Assembly: GCF_902859585.1 (NCBI RefSeq)
Contig: NZ_CADIJM010000010.1
Span: forward strand, 1 to 64,000
Source: Achromobacter animicus
Lineage (GTDB): Bacteria; Pseudomonadota; Gammaproteobacteria; Burkholderiales; Burkholderiaceae_B
Direction: 5' to 3'
Length of the DNA stretch: 64,000 nt
Positions 1-9,289 of this stretch are shown here, piece by piece. The position numbers were made by a program, and so were the translations under genes. The notes below the pieces were generated by a model, which did no database searches, was not told where the DNA came from, and worked only from the letters and a program-made list of their open reading frames with translations. Within the stretch, counting starts at the first letter, position 1. Every line of letters starts with the position of its first letter.

Positions 1-131
1 GATATCAGTCTGATCTATCGTCGCAGCAGCAGGCTTGTGTCGCATCACCCCGTGTCACTGATTTCCAACCAGCAAACCATTCCTATTGACGACAGCGACC
101 ATATCAGGGTGCCGGTGATATCCTTGACGGC
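1..131. other. left-edge flank, no gene seen
   Basis: This stretch precedes the first transporter gene. I see no reading frame of coding quality in it and no convincing promoter. The bases just before the ATG at 132 carry no clear ribosome binding site. The neighbouring gene to the left is outside the window. Confidence 0.4.
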
Positions 132-1550
132 ATGAATCCGCCGCCGACGCCCCCGCAGCCAGCCACTGATCCCACACGCTCACGACGGGACCTGCTGATG
201 GCGATGGCAGGCGTGTCGGCCACCGTGGTGCTTGCCGCCCTGGATTCCACCATCATCAGCACCACCCTGCCGCGCGTGGCCGAGGCGCTGAACGGCATGG
301 CGCTCTACGCCTGGGTCGGCACGGGCTATCTGCTGGCCACTGCGGCCTCCATCCTGATCTTCGGCCGGCTGGGCGACATGTTCGGCCGCAAGCCCTTGAT
401 GCTGGTGTCGGTGCTGATCATCGCGCTGGGCTCCATCGCATGCGGCCTGGCGCAATCCATGACCCAACTCATCGTGTTCCGCACCCTGCAGGGGGTGGGC
501 GGCGGCATGATGATCGCCACGGCATTCGCCGCGCCGGCGGATCTGTTTCCCGACGCCAAGCAGCGGGTCAGATGGATGGCGCTGGTGTCCGCGGCCTTTG
601 CCATGGCCAGCGGCATCGGCCCGGTGCTGGGCGGGGCGGCCACGCAGGCGTTGGGGTGGCGCGCGGCGTTCTTCATCACGCCGATCGCGGCTGCGGCCGC
701 CTTCTTCCTGTTGGCCCGTTATTTCCCGCGCATCCGGCCCATTCACGACGGCAGCCGCAAGATCGACTGGCTGGGCGCCATCCTGCTCGTGCTGGCCGTG
801 GGCGCGCCGCTGGCCGCGCTGGAGCTTGCTTTCGCCAGCGGCGAACACGCGCACCCGATGCTCGGCCTGACCCTGGCGCTGGTCGGCGCTGCCGCCATTG
901 CCATCCTGATTCCGACCGAACGCCGCGTGAAGTCGCCGATCTTCCCGCTGCGCGTGCTGTCCGGCCGCGACCCGCGCCTCTTGAACGTGGCAGCAATGAT
1001 GGTGGGCGCGGTGATGTTCATCCTGATCTTCTACAGCCCGCTGCTGTTGCAGCAGGTGCTGGGCTACACGCCCAGCCAGGCGGGCCTGCTGCTGACGCCG
1101 CTGGTGGCCGCGATCTCGGTCGGCAGCATCATCAACGGCCGGATGTTCCCCAAGCAGACCGAGCCGCAGCGGCTGATGGTGTTCGGCGGCGGCCTGCTGG
1201 CAGCGGGTTCGCTGATGGTGCTGCTGATTTCACCGGGCACGCCGGCGTGGTGGATCCTGTCCGCCTTTTTCGTCAACGGCTGCGCGCTGGGCTTTCTGTT
1301 GCCCAACCTGACGCTCTTCATGCAGATGCTGAGCGAGCGGCGCGACGTGGGAGTGGCGTCGGCGCTGGTGCAGACCACGCGCGCCATCGGCAGCGCGCTG
1401 GGCACTGCCGTGGTCGGCATTCTGATTTCGCACAGCACGGTGCTTTCCGGCGTGCGGACCGGGCTGATCCTGTGTATCGTCCTGTCCCTGACCTGCGCGC
1501 TGCTGGCGCACCGGGTGAAGATGAAGAATCTGGTCACGAACCGGAAATAA
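132..1550 (+). CDS. MFS drug-efflux-type transporter (DHA2/EmrB-like)
   Basis: Predicted 472-residue inner-membrane major facilitator. The sequence starts TM1 with the LDSTIISTTLP motif, typical of the 14-helix drug:H+ antiporter-2 family. It also has the loop 2-3 signature GRLGDMFGRKPLM and a motif-C-like stretch ASGIGPVLGG in TM5. Length and about 14 hydrophobic segments fit EmrB/QacA-type exporters. The substrate cannot be told from sequence. The start at the first ATG lacks an obvious Shine-Dalgarno, but the next Met codons would cut into TM1. An EamA transporter follows 21 bp downstream on the same strand, so the two may be co-transcribed. Confidence 0.85.
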   Translation: MNPPPTPPQPATDPTRSRRDLLMAMAGVSATVVLAALDSTIISTTLPRVAEALNGMALYAWVGTGYLLATAASILIFGRLGDMFGRKPLMLVSVLIIALGSIACGLAQSMTQLIVFRTLQGVGGGMMIATAFAAPADLFPDAKQRVRWMALVSAAFAMASGIGPVLGGAATQALGWRAAFFITPIAAAAAFFLLARYFPRIRPIHDGSRKIDWLGAILLVLAVGAPLAALELAFASGEHAHPMLGLTLALVGAAAIAILIPTERRVKSPIFPLRVLSGRDPRLLNVAAMMVGAVMFILIFYSPLLLQQVLGYTPSQAGLLLTPLVAAISVGSIINGRMFPKQTEPQRLMVFGGGLLAAGSLMVLLISPGTPAWWILSAFFVNGCALGFLLPNLTLFMQMLSERRDVGVASALVQTTRAIGSALGTAVVGILISHSTVLSGVRTGLILCIVLSLTCALLAHRVKMKNLVTNRK

Positions 1551-1571
1551 GGCGTACGCCCGAGACAAATC

Positions 1572-2441
1572 ATGCGTCAACGCAATCTGATGGATTTGCT
1601 GCTTCTGGCCGCCGTCTGGGGCGGCTCCTTTCTGTTCATGCGCGTGGCCGTCAAAGAGTTCGGACCCATCGCACTGATCGAGCTGCGCGTCGGACTTGCC
1701 GCCCTGTTCTTGCTGCCGGCCGCGATGTGGCGCGGCAGGCTGCCGATCATCGGACGCCACTGGAAGGCGTTGCTGGTGGTCGGGACCCTCAATGCCGCCG
1801 TGCCCTTTCTGCTTTACGCCTATGCCGCACAGTCCCTGGGCGCCGGCTTCCTGTCGGTGGCCAATGCGGTGACGCCCGTGTGGGGCGCCGTGGTGGGGTG
1901 GCTGTGGCTCAAGGACAGGCTCCCGAGGATGCGGTCGCTGGGGCTGTTCATCGGCTTGATCGGCATCGTCGTGCTGGTCTGGGACAAGCTGAATTTCCAG
2001 GATGGCGGCACAGGCCCCGCCGTCCTAGCGGCCGTGTCGGCGCCGGTCTTCTACGGCATCGCGGCCAACTGGACCAAGCGTTTCCTGACAGGCGTGGATG
2101 CGCTGGCAAGCGCCACGGGCAGCATGATCGCCGCGTCGCTCGTGCTGTTGCCGCTGGCCATTCCGGCTTGGCCGGAGACGCCGGCCTCGGCGCCCGCGTG
2201 GATCTCCACCATACTGCTGGCGGTGGTCTGCACCGGTGCGGCTTACATCATCTTCTTCCGGCTGATCGCCAATGTGGGCCCCACTGCGGCCGTGAGCGTG
2301 ACGTTCCTCGTGCCGATATTCGGCGTGGTCTGGGGCGCAACGCTGCTGGATGAAGCCGTGACGCCGTCCATCGCGATTGGCGCGGCCATCATCCTGGTGG
2401 GAACGGCGCTGGCGCTGGGGCTTCTCAAACCCCGTACGTGA
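1572..2441 (+). CDS. EamA/DMT family transporter
   Basis: 289-residue membrane protein with ten hydrophobic segments arranged as two EamA repeats, the usual build of drug/metabolite transporters such as RhtA or YdcZ-like exporters. The first helix carries the family-typical AAVWGGSFLFMRVAV, and the second half repeats the pattern with FLVPIFGVVWG followed by a last helix of Gly/Ala/Leu. The substrate is unknown. It starts 21 bp after the MFS gene and ends 10 bp from the converging cardiolipin synthase gene, with no visible terminator in between. Confidence 0.85.
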   Translation: MRQRNLMDLLLLAAVWGGSFLFMRVAVKEFGPIALIELRVGLAALFLLPAAMWRGRLPIIGRHWKALLVVGTLNAAVPFLLYAYAAQSLGAGFLSVANAVTPVWGAVVGWLWLKDRLPRMRSLGLFIGLIGIVVLVWDKLNFQDGGTGPAVLAAVSAPVFYGIAANWTKRFLTGVDALASATGSMIAASLVLLPLAIPAWPETPASAPAWISTILLAVVCTGAAYIIFFRLIANVGPTAAVSVTFLVPIFGVVWGATLLDEAVTPSIAIGAAIILVGTALALGLLKPRT

Positions 2442-2451
2442 GCGCCCGCGT

Positions 2452-3663
2452 TCAGTACTTGTCCGACGTGCCCGTGAACGCCACGCCGATCCGCAGCAAC
2501 GCATAAGACGCCGCATCGACCCACCGCCGCACGAAACCCCGGCGCTGGTAATCCAGCGGCCGAATAAAGCGTCCGCCTTCGCGGATGGCGGTTTCCAAGC
2601 GCTCCTGCAGGTCCCAGGCGAACGGCTGGCTGTCGACCACGACATTGGCCTCGCGCGCCAGCAGCAGGCTGAAGGGGTCGAGGTTCGATGACCCCACCGT
2701 CGCCACGTTGTCGATCACCGCGACCTTCGCGTGCAGGTAGCTCGGCATGTACTCGTAGATCTCGATGCCGTCGCGCAGCAGCTTGTCATACAGCGAACGC
2801 GTGGCGTGATACTGCATCCGGTATTCGACCTTGCCCTGCAACAGCAGCCGCACGCGCACGCCGCGGGCGGCGGCCTTGGCCAGCGCGCGGCGAAAGCGCA
2901 CGCCCGGAAAGAAGTAGGCATTGGCGATCAGGATGTCGCGCCGCGCGCGCGAGATGCCGAACAGATAGGCACGCTCGAATGTCCTGCGGAAACGCAGGTT
3001 GTCGCGCAGCACCAGCGCGGCGCGCAGCATGCCGCCAGGCGGCGCAGGAACATCGCGCGGCTTGAGCAACTGCAACCGATGCCAGTCGCGCGGATGGCGC
3101 CGCAGGCGCGCCCAGTTCAGGCGCACCCACAGGAGATCCTGCGCATGGGCCGCCTGCGTGACGAGCGGGCCTTCGACCTGCACGGCGAAGTCGAAACGCG
3201 GACCGGTCAGGCCGTCGGTGGGATCCAGGTCATCGTAGTCGTCGATGACGTTGATGCCGCCGATAAAGGCCATGCGGCCATCGATGATGATGACCTTGCG
3301 ATGCAGGCGCCGCAGGCGGCTGCGCGATGGCACGAAACGCGCGAACCAGCGCGGCTCGGGCCGGAAGATGCGGCACTGCGCGCCCGCATTGGTCAGCGCA
3401 ACGCGCACGCGCTCTCCGTGCAACGCGCTGCCAAAGCCATCCAGGACCACGCGTACCTTGACGCCGCGGCGCGCGGCCGCCGACAGGCACTCCAGCACCT
3501 TCGTGCCGGTGCGGTCGAGCATGAATATGTAGGTTTCCAGGTGCACGCTGACCGTGGCCGAGTCGATCGCCGCGCACAGCGCGGGAAAGAAGTCGGCGCC
3601 GTTCTGGAGCAGACGGATATCGTTGCCCTGCACCCACTCCAGCCTGTCCTGCTCGTCCTTCAC
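2452..3663 (-). CDS. clsB: cardiolipin synthase B / phospholipase D family protein
   Basis: 403-residue member of the phospholipase D superfamily. Two HKD catalytic motifs are visible: H121-R-K123 with D128 (HRKVIIIDG) and H311-A-K313 with D318 (HAKVAVIDN). Each is followed by the expected Gly-Ser/Gly-Asn turn (GGIN, GSSN). This domain order without N-terminal membrane helices matches ClsB, which condenses phosphatidylglycerol with another phospholipid to make cardiolipin at the membrane. The GTG start at 3663 overlaps the stop of the upstream EEP gene as GTGA, so the pair is translationally coupled. In E. coli clsB also neighbours an EEP-family gene (ybhP), which supports the call. Confidence 0.88.
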   Translation of the reverse strand: MKDEQDRLEWVQGNDIRLLQNGADFFPALCAAIDSATVSVHLETYIFMLDRTGTKVLECLSAAARRGVKVRVVLDGFGSALHGERVRVALTNAGAQCRIFRPEPRWFARFVPSRSRLRRLHRKVIIIDGRMAFIGGINVIDDYDDLDPTDGLTGPRFDFAVQVEGPLVTQAAHAQDLLWVRLNWARLRRHPRDWHRLQLLKPRDVPAPPGGMLRAALVLRDNLRFRRTFERAYLFGISRARRDILIANAYFFPGVRFRRALAKAAARGVRVRLLLQGKVEYRMQYHATRSLYDKLLRDGIEIYEYMPSYLHAKVAVIDNVATVGSSNLDPFSLLLAREANVVVDSQPFAWDLQERLETAIREGGRFIRPLDYQRRGFVRRWVDAASYALLRIGVAFTGTSDKY

Positions 3664-4526
3664 GGGAGTTCCAGCTCCGCGAGCAAGGGCGAATGATCGG
3701 ACAGCTTAGCCCACTCGCGGCCGCGCAGCACCCGGGCGCTGCGCACGGCAAAGCCGCGCTGGTAGATGCGGTCCAGGCGGAACCACGGGAACACGGCGGG
3801 AAACGTGCGCGGCGGCGGCGCCAGCAGCCGGGAGCTGCCGTCCATGCCGAGCTGGTTGTTGCGCTCCATGACCGAGACGCCGCTGCTGGGCAAACCGCGC
3901 AGGGCGTTGGACAGCCGCTTGACCGAGTCGCGCAGGCGCGGCAGGTCGCCGCCATGGCTGCGCGGGGCATGTGAAAACACTTCGTACAGCCCAAGCTGCT
4001 GCACGAACATGGGCGCTAGCCGGTCATTCCAGTCGTTGAAATCGCCGGCGATCAGGATGGGCTCGCCGTCGGGCACCATGCGCTTGATGCGCTCGGTCAG
4101 CGCCAGGATCTGGCGGCTGCGGCTGCCGGCAAAGAGGCCCAGATGCACCACAAAGCAATGCACCGCCCGATCGCCCACGTCGATGCGCGCATGCAGCAGC
4201 CCGCGTTGCTCGAGGCGATGGTCGGAGATGTCGAGATTTTCGTGGTCGAGGATGGGATAACGCGACAGCAGCGCGTTGCCGTGGTCGGTGGCGTGACGGA
4301 TGGCGTTGCGGCCATAGGCCACATCCAGCCGCAATGCCGCGGCCAGGGACTCGTGCTGGGCGTCGAGCAGCGACTTCTGCTCGTTGCGGCCCTGGACCTC
4401 CTGCAGGAAGACCAGGTCAGGGCGCAGGCCATACAGGCCCAGGCGAAGTTCATTCAGGGAGTCGCGCCGGCCTAGTGCCGAACGGCCCTTGTGTATGTTG
4501 TAGCTGACGACTCGGATGAGCGACAT
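3660..4526 (-). CDS. endonuclease/exonuclease/phosphatase family protein (YbhP-like)
   Basis: 288 residues from the ATG at 4526; a TTG at 4547 would add seven residues. Visible EEP superfamily motifs are SYNIHKG near the N terminus, FLQEVQ (metal-binding Glu), AGDFNDWNDR and the C-terminal SDHSPL. These residues form the Mg-dependent phosphodiesterase site of the family. The lack of a signal peptide suggests a cytoplasmic enzyme. Coupling to the ClsB gene by a 4-bp overlap points to a role in phospholipid metabolism, but the real substrate is not known. Confidence 0.82.
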   Translation of the reverse strand: MSLIRVVSYNIHKGRSALGRRDSLNELRLGLYGLRPDLVFLQEVQGRNEQKSLLDAQHESLAAALRLDVAYGRNAIRHATDHGNALLSRYPILDHENLDISDHRLEQRGLLHARIDVGDRAVHCFVVHLGLFAGSRSRQILALTERIKRMVPDGEPILIAGDFNDWNDRLAPMFVQQLGLYEVFSHAPRSHGGDLPRLRDSVKRLSNALRGLPSSGVSVMERNNQLGMDGSSRLLAPPPRTFPAVFPWFRLDRIYQRGFAVRSARVLRGREWAKLSDHSPLLAELELP

Positions 4527-4836
4527 GGAAGCAATGGCGCCTTTCAAATCTTGGGAACCACCGGCCGGGTCCCGGTAGGTCCTCTGGCCAGCCGCCGCCG
4601 TGTTTGGCGGCGTTAGCCAGATTACTCCATTTCAGCCGGGCATTCCCATCTTTGCGGCATGCGGTCACGCCAGACTGACTGATCAGACACTTGAAACCTG
4701 CTCATGATTCGGGCGTGGCGCCCAGTGCGGATCGTGCTTCAAGCAGACCGCCGCGGATCCGGCGCTGCCGGTCCGCCAGCGGCCCCCGTGAAGAAGGCCG
4801 CCGGGGGGGGGGGAGCGCCAACGGCGCTCCGGGGCT
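4527..4836. other. 310-bp gap with hairpin and 11-G homopolymer downstream of aspS
   Basis: No gene is supported here. A perfect 8-bp stem (4812-4819 with 4823-4830) follows the aspS stop. In the aspS transcript it is followed by a run of eleven C (G on the plus strand at 4803-4813) instead of the usual U tract. The rest of the gap is the presumed promoter region of the EEP/clsB pair. Confidence 0.55.
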
Positions 4837-6624
4837 TTACGCCTTTTCGACGTTGCGCAGGCGGATGTGCAGCTCGCGCAGTTGCTTCTCGTCGACTTCC
4901 GACGGCGCTTGCGTCAGGAGGTCCTGGGCGCGCTGCGTCTTCGGGAAGGCGATCACGTCGCGGATCGATTCGGCGCCGGTCATCATCGTGACGATGCGGT
5001 CCAGGCCGAAGGCGATGCCGCCGTGCGGAGGCGCGCCGTACTGCAGCGCGTCCAGCAGGTAGCCGAACTTCTCGCGGGCTTCCTCGGCGCCGATCTTGAG
5101 CGCGCGGAACACCTTGCTCTGCACTTCCTCGCGGTGGATACGGACCGAGCCGCCGCCGATTTCCCAGCCGTTCAGGACCATGTCGTAGGCCTTGGCGAAC
5201 GCCTTGCTGGGATCGGATTCCAGGAAGTCTTCGTGGCCGTCCTTGGGGCTGGTGAACGGGTGGTGGGCAGCGGTGTAGCGGCCGTCTTCCTCGTCGTATT
5301 CGAACATCGGGAAGTCGACCACCCACAGCGGCTTCCAGCCGGCCGTGAACAGACCCGTCTTCTTGCCGAACTCGCTGTGGCCGATCTTCACGCGCAGCGC
5401 GCCGATGGCGTCGTTGACGACCTTCTCGCGGTCCGCGCCAAAGAAGATGATGTCGCCGTCCTGGGCGCCGGTGCGCTTGACCAGTTCGGCCAGGGCAGCG
5501 TCGTGCAGGTTCTTGACGATGGGCGATTGCAGGCCGTCGCGGCCCTTGGCCACTTCGTTGACCTTGATGTAGGCCAGGCCCTTGGCGCCGTAGATGCCCA
5601 CGAACTGGGTGTAGGCGTCGATCTCGCTGCGCGACATTTCGGCGCCACCGGGCACGCGCAGGGCGACCACGCGGCTGCCGGGCGCCGTGGCGGCGGCGGC
5701 AAACACCTTGAAGTCCACGTCGCGCATGACGTCGGTGATATCGGTGAACTCGAGCTGCACACGCAGATCGGGCTTGTCCGAGCCGTAGCGGCGCATCGCT
5801 TCGGTCCACGGCATGATCGGGAACGGCGACGGCAGGTCGACGCCCTGCACCACCTTGAACACGTGGCGGATCAGGTTTTCGAAGATTTCACGGATTTCGA
5901 ATTCGTTCAGGAACGAGGTTTCGCAATCGATCTGGGTGAATTCCGGCTGACGGTCGGCGCGCAGGTCTTCGTCGCGGAAGCACTTGGTGATCTGGTAGTA
6001 GCGGTCAAAGCCCGAGACCATCAGCATCTGCTTGAAGAGCTGCGGCGATTGCGGCAGCGCGAAGAAGTGGCCGGCGTTGACACGCGAGGGCACCAGGTAG
6101 TCGCGCGCGCCTTCCGGCGTGCTCTTGGCCAGCATCGGCGTTTCGATGTCGATGAAGCCCAGCTCGTCCAGGAACTTGCGGGTTTCGATGGACACGCGGT
6201 AGCGCAGCATCAGGTTGCGCTGCATCTGCGGACGGCGCAGGTCCAGCACGCGGTGCGTCAGGCGGGTGGTTTCCGACAGGTTGTCGTCGTCCAGCTGGAA
6301 CGGCGGCGTGACCGACGCGTTCAGGATCTCGACTTCCTTGCAGAGCACTTCGATTTCGCCGGAGGCCAGTTCAGCGTTGGCCGTGCCCGCCGGACGCTCG
6401 CGCACCAGGCCGGTGACGCGGACGCAGAATTCATTGCGCAGGCGCTCGGCGGTGGCGAAAGCGGCGTTGTCCGGATCGAACACGATCTGCGCCAGGCCCG
6501 CGCGGTCGCGCAGGTCGATGAAGATGACCCCGCCGTGGTCGCGGCGGCGGTTCACCCAGCCGTACAGGGTGACGGTCTGGCCGAGATGGTCACGGCAAAC
6601 CTGGCCGGTGTAGCAGGTACGCAT
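4837..6624 (-). CDS. aspS: aspartyl-tRNA synthetase (probably non-discriminating)
   Basis: 595-residue class IIb synthetase of standard bacterial length. An N-terminal OB-fold anticodon-binding domain (MRTCYTGQV...[11 protein letters not shown]) is followed by the catalytic core with [14 protein letters not shown] (motif 2). The GAD insertion follows, and then motif 3 with [12 protein letters not shown]. It charges tRNA-Asp. His30 in RRRDHGG matches the His found in non-discriminating AspRS of Pseudomonas, where discriminating E. coli AspRS has Leu. This enzyme may therefore also make Asp-tRNA(Asn) for GatCAB. It is the last gene of a fmdB-DUF502-aspS cluster. Confidence 0.97.
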   Translation of the reverse strand: MRTCYTGQVCRDHLGQTVTLYGWVNRRRDHGGVIFIDLRDRAGLAQIVFDPDNAAFATAERLRNEFCVRVTGLVRERPAGTANAELASGEIEVLCKEVEILNASVTPPFQLDDDNLSETTRLTHRVLDLRRPQMQRNLMLRYRVSIETRKFLDELGFIDIETPMLAKSTPEGARDYLVPSRVNAGHFFALPQSPQLFKQMLMVSGFDRYYQITKCFRDEDLRADRQPEFTQIDCETSFLNEFEIREIFENLIRHVFKVVQGVDLPSPFPIMPWTEAMRRYGSDKPDLRVQLEFTDITDVMRDVDFKVFAAAATAPGSRVVALRVPGGAEMSRSEIDAYTQFVGIYGAKGLAYIKVNEVAKGRDGLQSPIVKNLHDAALAELVKRTGAQDGDIIFFGADREKVVNDAIGALRVKIGHSEFGKKTGLFTAGWKPLWVVDFPMFEYDEEDGRYTAAHHPFTSPKDGHEDFLESDPSKAFAKAYDMVLNGWEIGGGSVRIHREEVQSKVFRALKIGAEEAREKFGYLLDALQYGAPPHGGIAFGLDRIVTMMTGAESIRDVIAFPKTQRAQDLLTQAPSEVDEKQLRELHIRLRNVEKA

Positions 6625-6660
6625 GCGGGATGACTCCGTTTTGTGCTTGGTGTGTAAGGG

Positions 6661-7332
6661 TTACGAATCGGCGCGGGGTGCGTCCTGCACGCCCGGCGCC
6701 GGAGAGAGCGCAGCCGGCCGGACCACGGGCGTTGCCCCCGGGACCGGGGCGACCACGCCCATGGAAACGATGTACTTCAAGGCCGCGTCCACGCTCATCT
6801 GAAGGTCGACGACCTCGGCGCGAGGCACCATCAGGAAAAAGCCGGATGTGGGGTTGGGGGTCGTCGGCACGTACAGGCTGATGTGGTCGCCAGGCAGGCT
6901 GGCGGCCACTTCACCGCTGGGCGTGCCGGTGACGAAAGCGATGGTCCAGGCGCCTGCCCGCGGATACTGCACCAGCACCGCGCGGCGAAACGCCTGGCCG
7001 TTGGGAGCAAGCACGGTATCGCTGACCTGCTTGACCGAGTTGTAGATGGAACGCACGAGCGGGATGCGGCCCAGCAGGCTTTCCCACTGGTCGACCATGG
7101 TGCGGCCGATCAGGTTGGCGGCGAAGACGCCCGTCAGAAGCACCACCACGATCACGAGGGCGAAGCGGAAACCGGGAATGTCCAGTCCGAACAGCGATTC
7201 GGACGACAGGAAGCCGGGCACGAACCCTTCAAGGGTGGCGACCAGCAGTCCCAGTACCCACACCGTGATGACCAGGGGAACCCAGATCAGCAGCCCGGTG
7301 ATGAAGTACTTCTTGATGACGCGCATCCGCAT
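6661..7332 (-). CDS. DUF502 family membrane protein
   Basis: 223 residues. Two N-terminal transmembrane segments (about residues 9-33 and 54-76) are followed by the family-typical soluble stretch with GRIPLVRSIYNSVKQV and the VPTTPNPTSGFFLMVP motif near residue 160. DUF502 proteins are conserved next to aspS in beta-proteobacteria, but their function is not established. The C-terminal 40 residues are Pro/Ala/Val-rich. The gene begins 11 bp after the fmdB stop and lies 36 bp before aspS, consistent with one operon. Confidence 0.85.
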   Translation of the reverse strand: MRMRVIKKYFITGLLIWVPLVITVWVLGLLVATLEGFVPGFLSSESLFGLDIPGFRFALVIVVVLLTGVFAANLIGRTMVDQWESLLGRIPLVRSIYNSVKQVSDTVLAPNGQAFRRAVLVQYPRAGAWTIAFVTGTPSGEVAASLPGDHISLYVPTTPNPTSGFFLMVPRAEVVDLQMSVDAALKYIVSMGVVAPVPGATPVVRPAALSPAPGVQDAPRADS

Positions 7333-7343
7333 CGCGATGCGCT

Positions 7344-7676
7344 CTAGGAAGCGGCGCTGCCGGCAGCAGGCGTCGCCGGGGCGGGGGCTGCGGCAGGCGC
7401 GGCAGCCGGCGCGGCGGCGGGCGTGGCGCTTTCAGCGGAGGCCGGGGCGGCGCCCGGGTTGCTGCTGTTGGCGCTGCTGCTGTTGCCGCTGCCGTTGTTA
7501 CGGAAGTCCGTGACATACCAGCCGGAGCCCTTGAGCTGGAATCCAGCCGCGGTCACCTGCTTGGAAAACGTGCTTTGGCCGCATTCGGGGCAAACCGAAA
7601 GCGGCGCGTCGGAAATCTTCTGCAAGACGTCTTTGGCATGGCCGCAGGCGCTGCACTTATAGGCGTAGATGGGCAT
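7344..7676 (-). CDS. FmdB family zinc-ribbon protein
   Basis: 110 residues from the ATG at 7676, chosen because MPIYAYKC is the conserved FmdB start; an upstream in-frame extension to 7823 looks non-coding. Two CxxC pairs (CSAC near residue 8 and CPEC near residue 29) form a zinc ribbon, followed by KQVTAAGFQLKGSGWYVTD. The C-terminal half is a low-complexity Asn/Ser then Ala/Pro tail, as is common in this family. FmdB-type proteins are proposed regulatory or chaperone-like small proteins; the role here is unknown. It is the first gene of the cluster leading into aspS. Confidence 0.87.
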   Translation of the reverse strand: MPIYAYKCSACGHAKDVLQKISDAPLSVCPECGQSTFSKQVTAAGFQLKGSGWYVTDFRNNGSGNSSSANSSNPGAAPASAESATPAAAPAAAPAAAPAPATPAAGSAAS

Positions 7677-7881
7677 CGAGGGCTCCCAGGCGCAAGCCCG
7701 GCATATCAAATTCCGCCTGCTGCCGCGCGCGGGCGCAAGGCTCGGCGGCTGGGCAAGGCCGGAAAAATACGGGAAAGTCTTGAATTTTAGCGGTTTTTCA
7801 TAAAGCGTCGGTGTCCGCCCCACCCTGCCGGCCGCAAGCCGGCGCCCGGGGCACGGCCTGCCTGGTGCGGGCGGCCTTCCC

Positions 7882-9165
7882 CTACACGGGAAGCAAGAAC
7901 ATCACGGCGGCCACCAGGGTCGGTCCCAAGGCGCACAGGAACAGGCGCCCGGACGAAATGCTGCCATCCGGGAAATGGTTCTTCAGGATGGCGAAACCGG
8001 CCGGATTGGGCGCGTTGGCGATCACCGTCAACCCGCCGCCCGTGACCGCGCCGGCCACCAGCATGTAGCGCCAGGCCTCGCTGGTGCCTTCCACGAGCGA
8101 CCCCAGATAGGTGAGCGCCGCGTTGTCGGTAATGGCTGTCAGGGCCGTCGCGCCCCAGAACAGGACGAAGGGCTCCAGCCCGCCAAGCAGTCCTTGCAGC
8201 CACCACTTCTGCAATCCGCCCAGCACCACGAGACCGGCCAGGAAGAAACCGACCATCAGGCCCTCCTTGATCATCAGGCGGTCCTGGTGCCGCTTGTACG
8301 CCTCGGAAAAGCCGATGAACATCATCAAAAGGCCCAGGAAGATGGCCGGATGGTGCGCGGTCAGCACGATGGCGACCAGGAACACCAGGTGCACCAGGAT
8401 CACGATGGCGGGCACCGGCGCGCGCTTGCCGGCGCCGTCCGGCGCATCGACGCCGCCGCGCGTGCCCACCGCGCCTTCGAGCAGCGCCTTGCGGCAGATG
8501 AACGTCAGCAGACCCGCGTTCAGGCAGACTGCCAGCGCCGCGCGCCAGCCGAAGTGCTGCAGCATGAAGGCCGAATCCCAGCCGAACGTGCCCGCCACCA
8601 TCAGGACGGGCGGCGCGGCGTAGGACGTGAGCACGCCGCCGATGGACACGTTCACGAACAGCACGCCCAGCGTCAGGTACTTGAACCCGGCCCGGCCGCT
8701 GCTGCGAAAGTACGCGTCGCGCAGCAGGATGGCGGCCAGCGTCATCGCGGCGGGTTCGGTGATGAACGAGCCGCCCAGCGGCACCAGCGCCATCACCACG
8801 AAAAAGGTCGAGAGCTCGCGCGGCATGGGCATCGCCCGCGCCACGATGCGGACCAGCAGCCCCACCAGCTCAAGAATCGGCCGGCTGGCCGCCACCACCA
8901 TGATGACAAAGACGAACAGCGGCTCCGTAAAGTTGCGCGTGTCCATGTAGTCGATGGCGGCCGACGGCCCGGCCAGCGCGGCCATGGTCACGATCAGCGC
9001 GAAGGCCCACACGCCGAAGACGGCCTCGACCTCGGAAAACAGATGCCAGAAGCCCGCGTGCGGCCCGCCCCGATGCGCCAGGCGCGCAAAGAAGGGAACC
9101 GAAAAGGTGTGGAGGACCGCCACGGCAAACAGGATGGTGGCGATGACCTCTAGCGTCTGGGGCAT
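7882..9165 (-). CDS. putative Na+/H+ antiporter-type membrane protein (ion transporter superfamily)
   Basis: 427 residues from the ATG at 9165, which has an AGGA nine bases upstream; a TTG three codons earlier has no usable spacing. About eleven hydrophobic segments are present. The motifs GGSFITEPAAMTLAAILLRD and ATALTAITDNAALTYLGSL are characteristic of the putative Na+/H+ antiporter family (PF07399 type) within the ion transporter superfamily. An inner-membrane cation or anion transporter is likely; substrate unproven. It stands alone between fmdB and the lipid operon, with 116-bp and 205-bp flanks. Confidence 0.8.
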   Translation of the reverse strand: MPQTLEVIATILFAVAVLHTFSVPFFARLAHRGGPHAGFWHLFSEVEAVFGVWAFALIVTMAALAGPSAAIDYMDTRNFTEPLFVFVIMVVAASRPILELVGLLVRIVARAMPMPRELSTFFVVMALVPLGGSFITEPAAMTLAAILLRDAYFRSSGRAGFKYLTLGVLFVNVSIGGVLTSYAAPPVLMVAGTFGWDSAFMLQHFGWRAALAVCLNAGLLTFICRKALLEGAVGTRGGVDAPDGAGKRAPVPAIVILVHLVFLVAIVLTAHHPAIFLGLLMMFIGFSEAYKRHQDRLMIKEGLMVGFFLAGLVVLGGLQKWWLQGLLGGLEPFVLFWGATALTAITDNAALTYLGSLVEGTSEAWRYMLVAGAVTGGGLTVIANAPNPAGFAILKNHFPDGSISSGRLFLCALGPTLVAAVMFLLPV

Positions 9166-9289
9166 TTGCGGCAATTCCTATGACGCCCGGCGGAGGGGTG
9201 TTCCGGCGGGCTTGTCGGACAAGCGTCGCAATATAGCCCAGCGGCTGGCCGGTGTAACGCAGGGTCAACACTGATCCCTGCCGCCTTTT

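Noticed and set aside
440-2353. 637-codon plus-strand frame overlapping both transporters
   Set aside because: It is a shifted frame of the MFS and EamA genes, whose membrane motifs are in the other frames.
4867-6633. 588-codon plus-strand frame opposite aspS
   Set aside because: It mirrors aspS on the other strand, is rich in His/Asp/Val/Gln typical of antisense high-GC frames, and matches no family.
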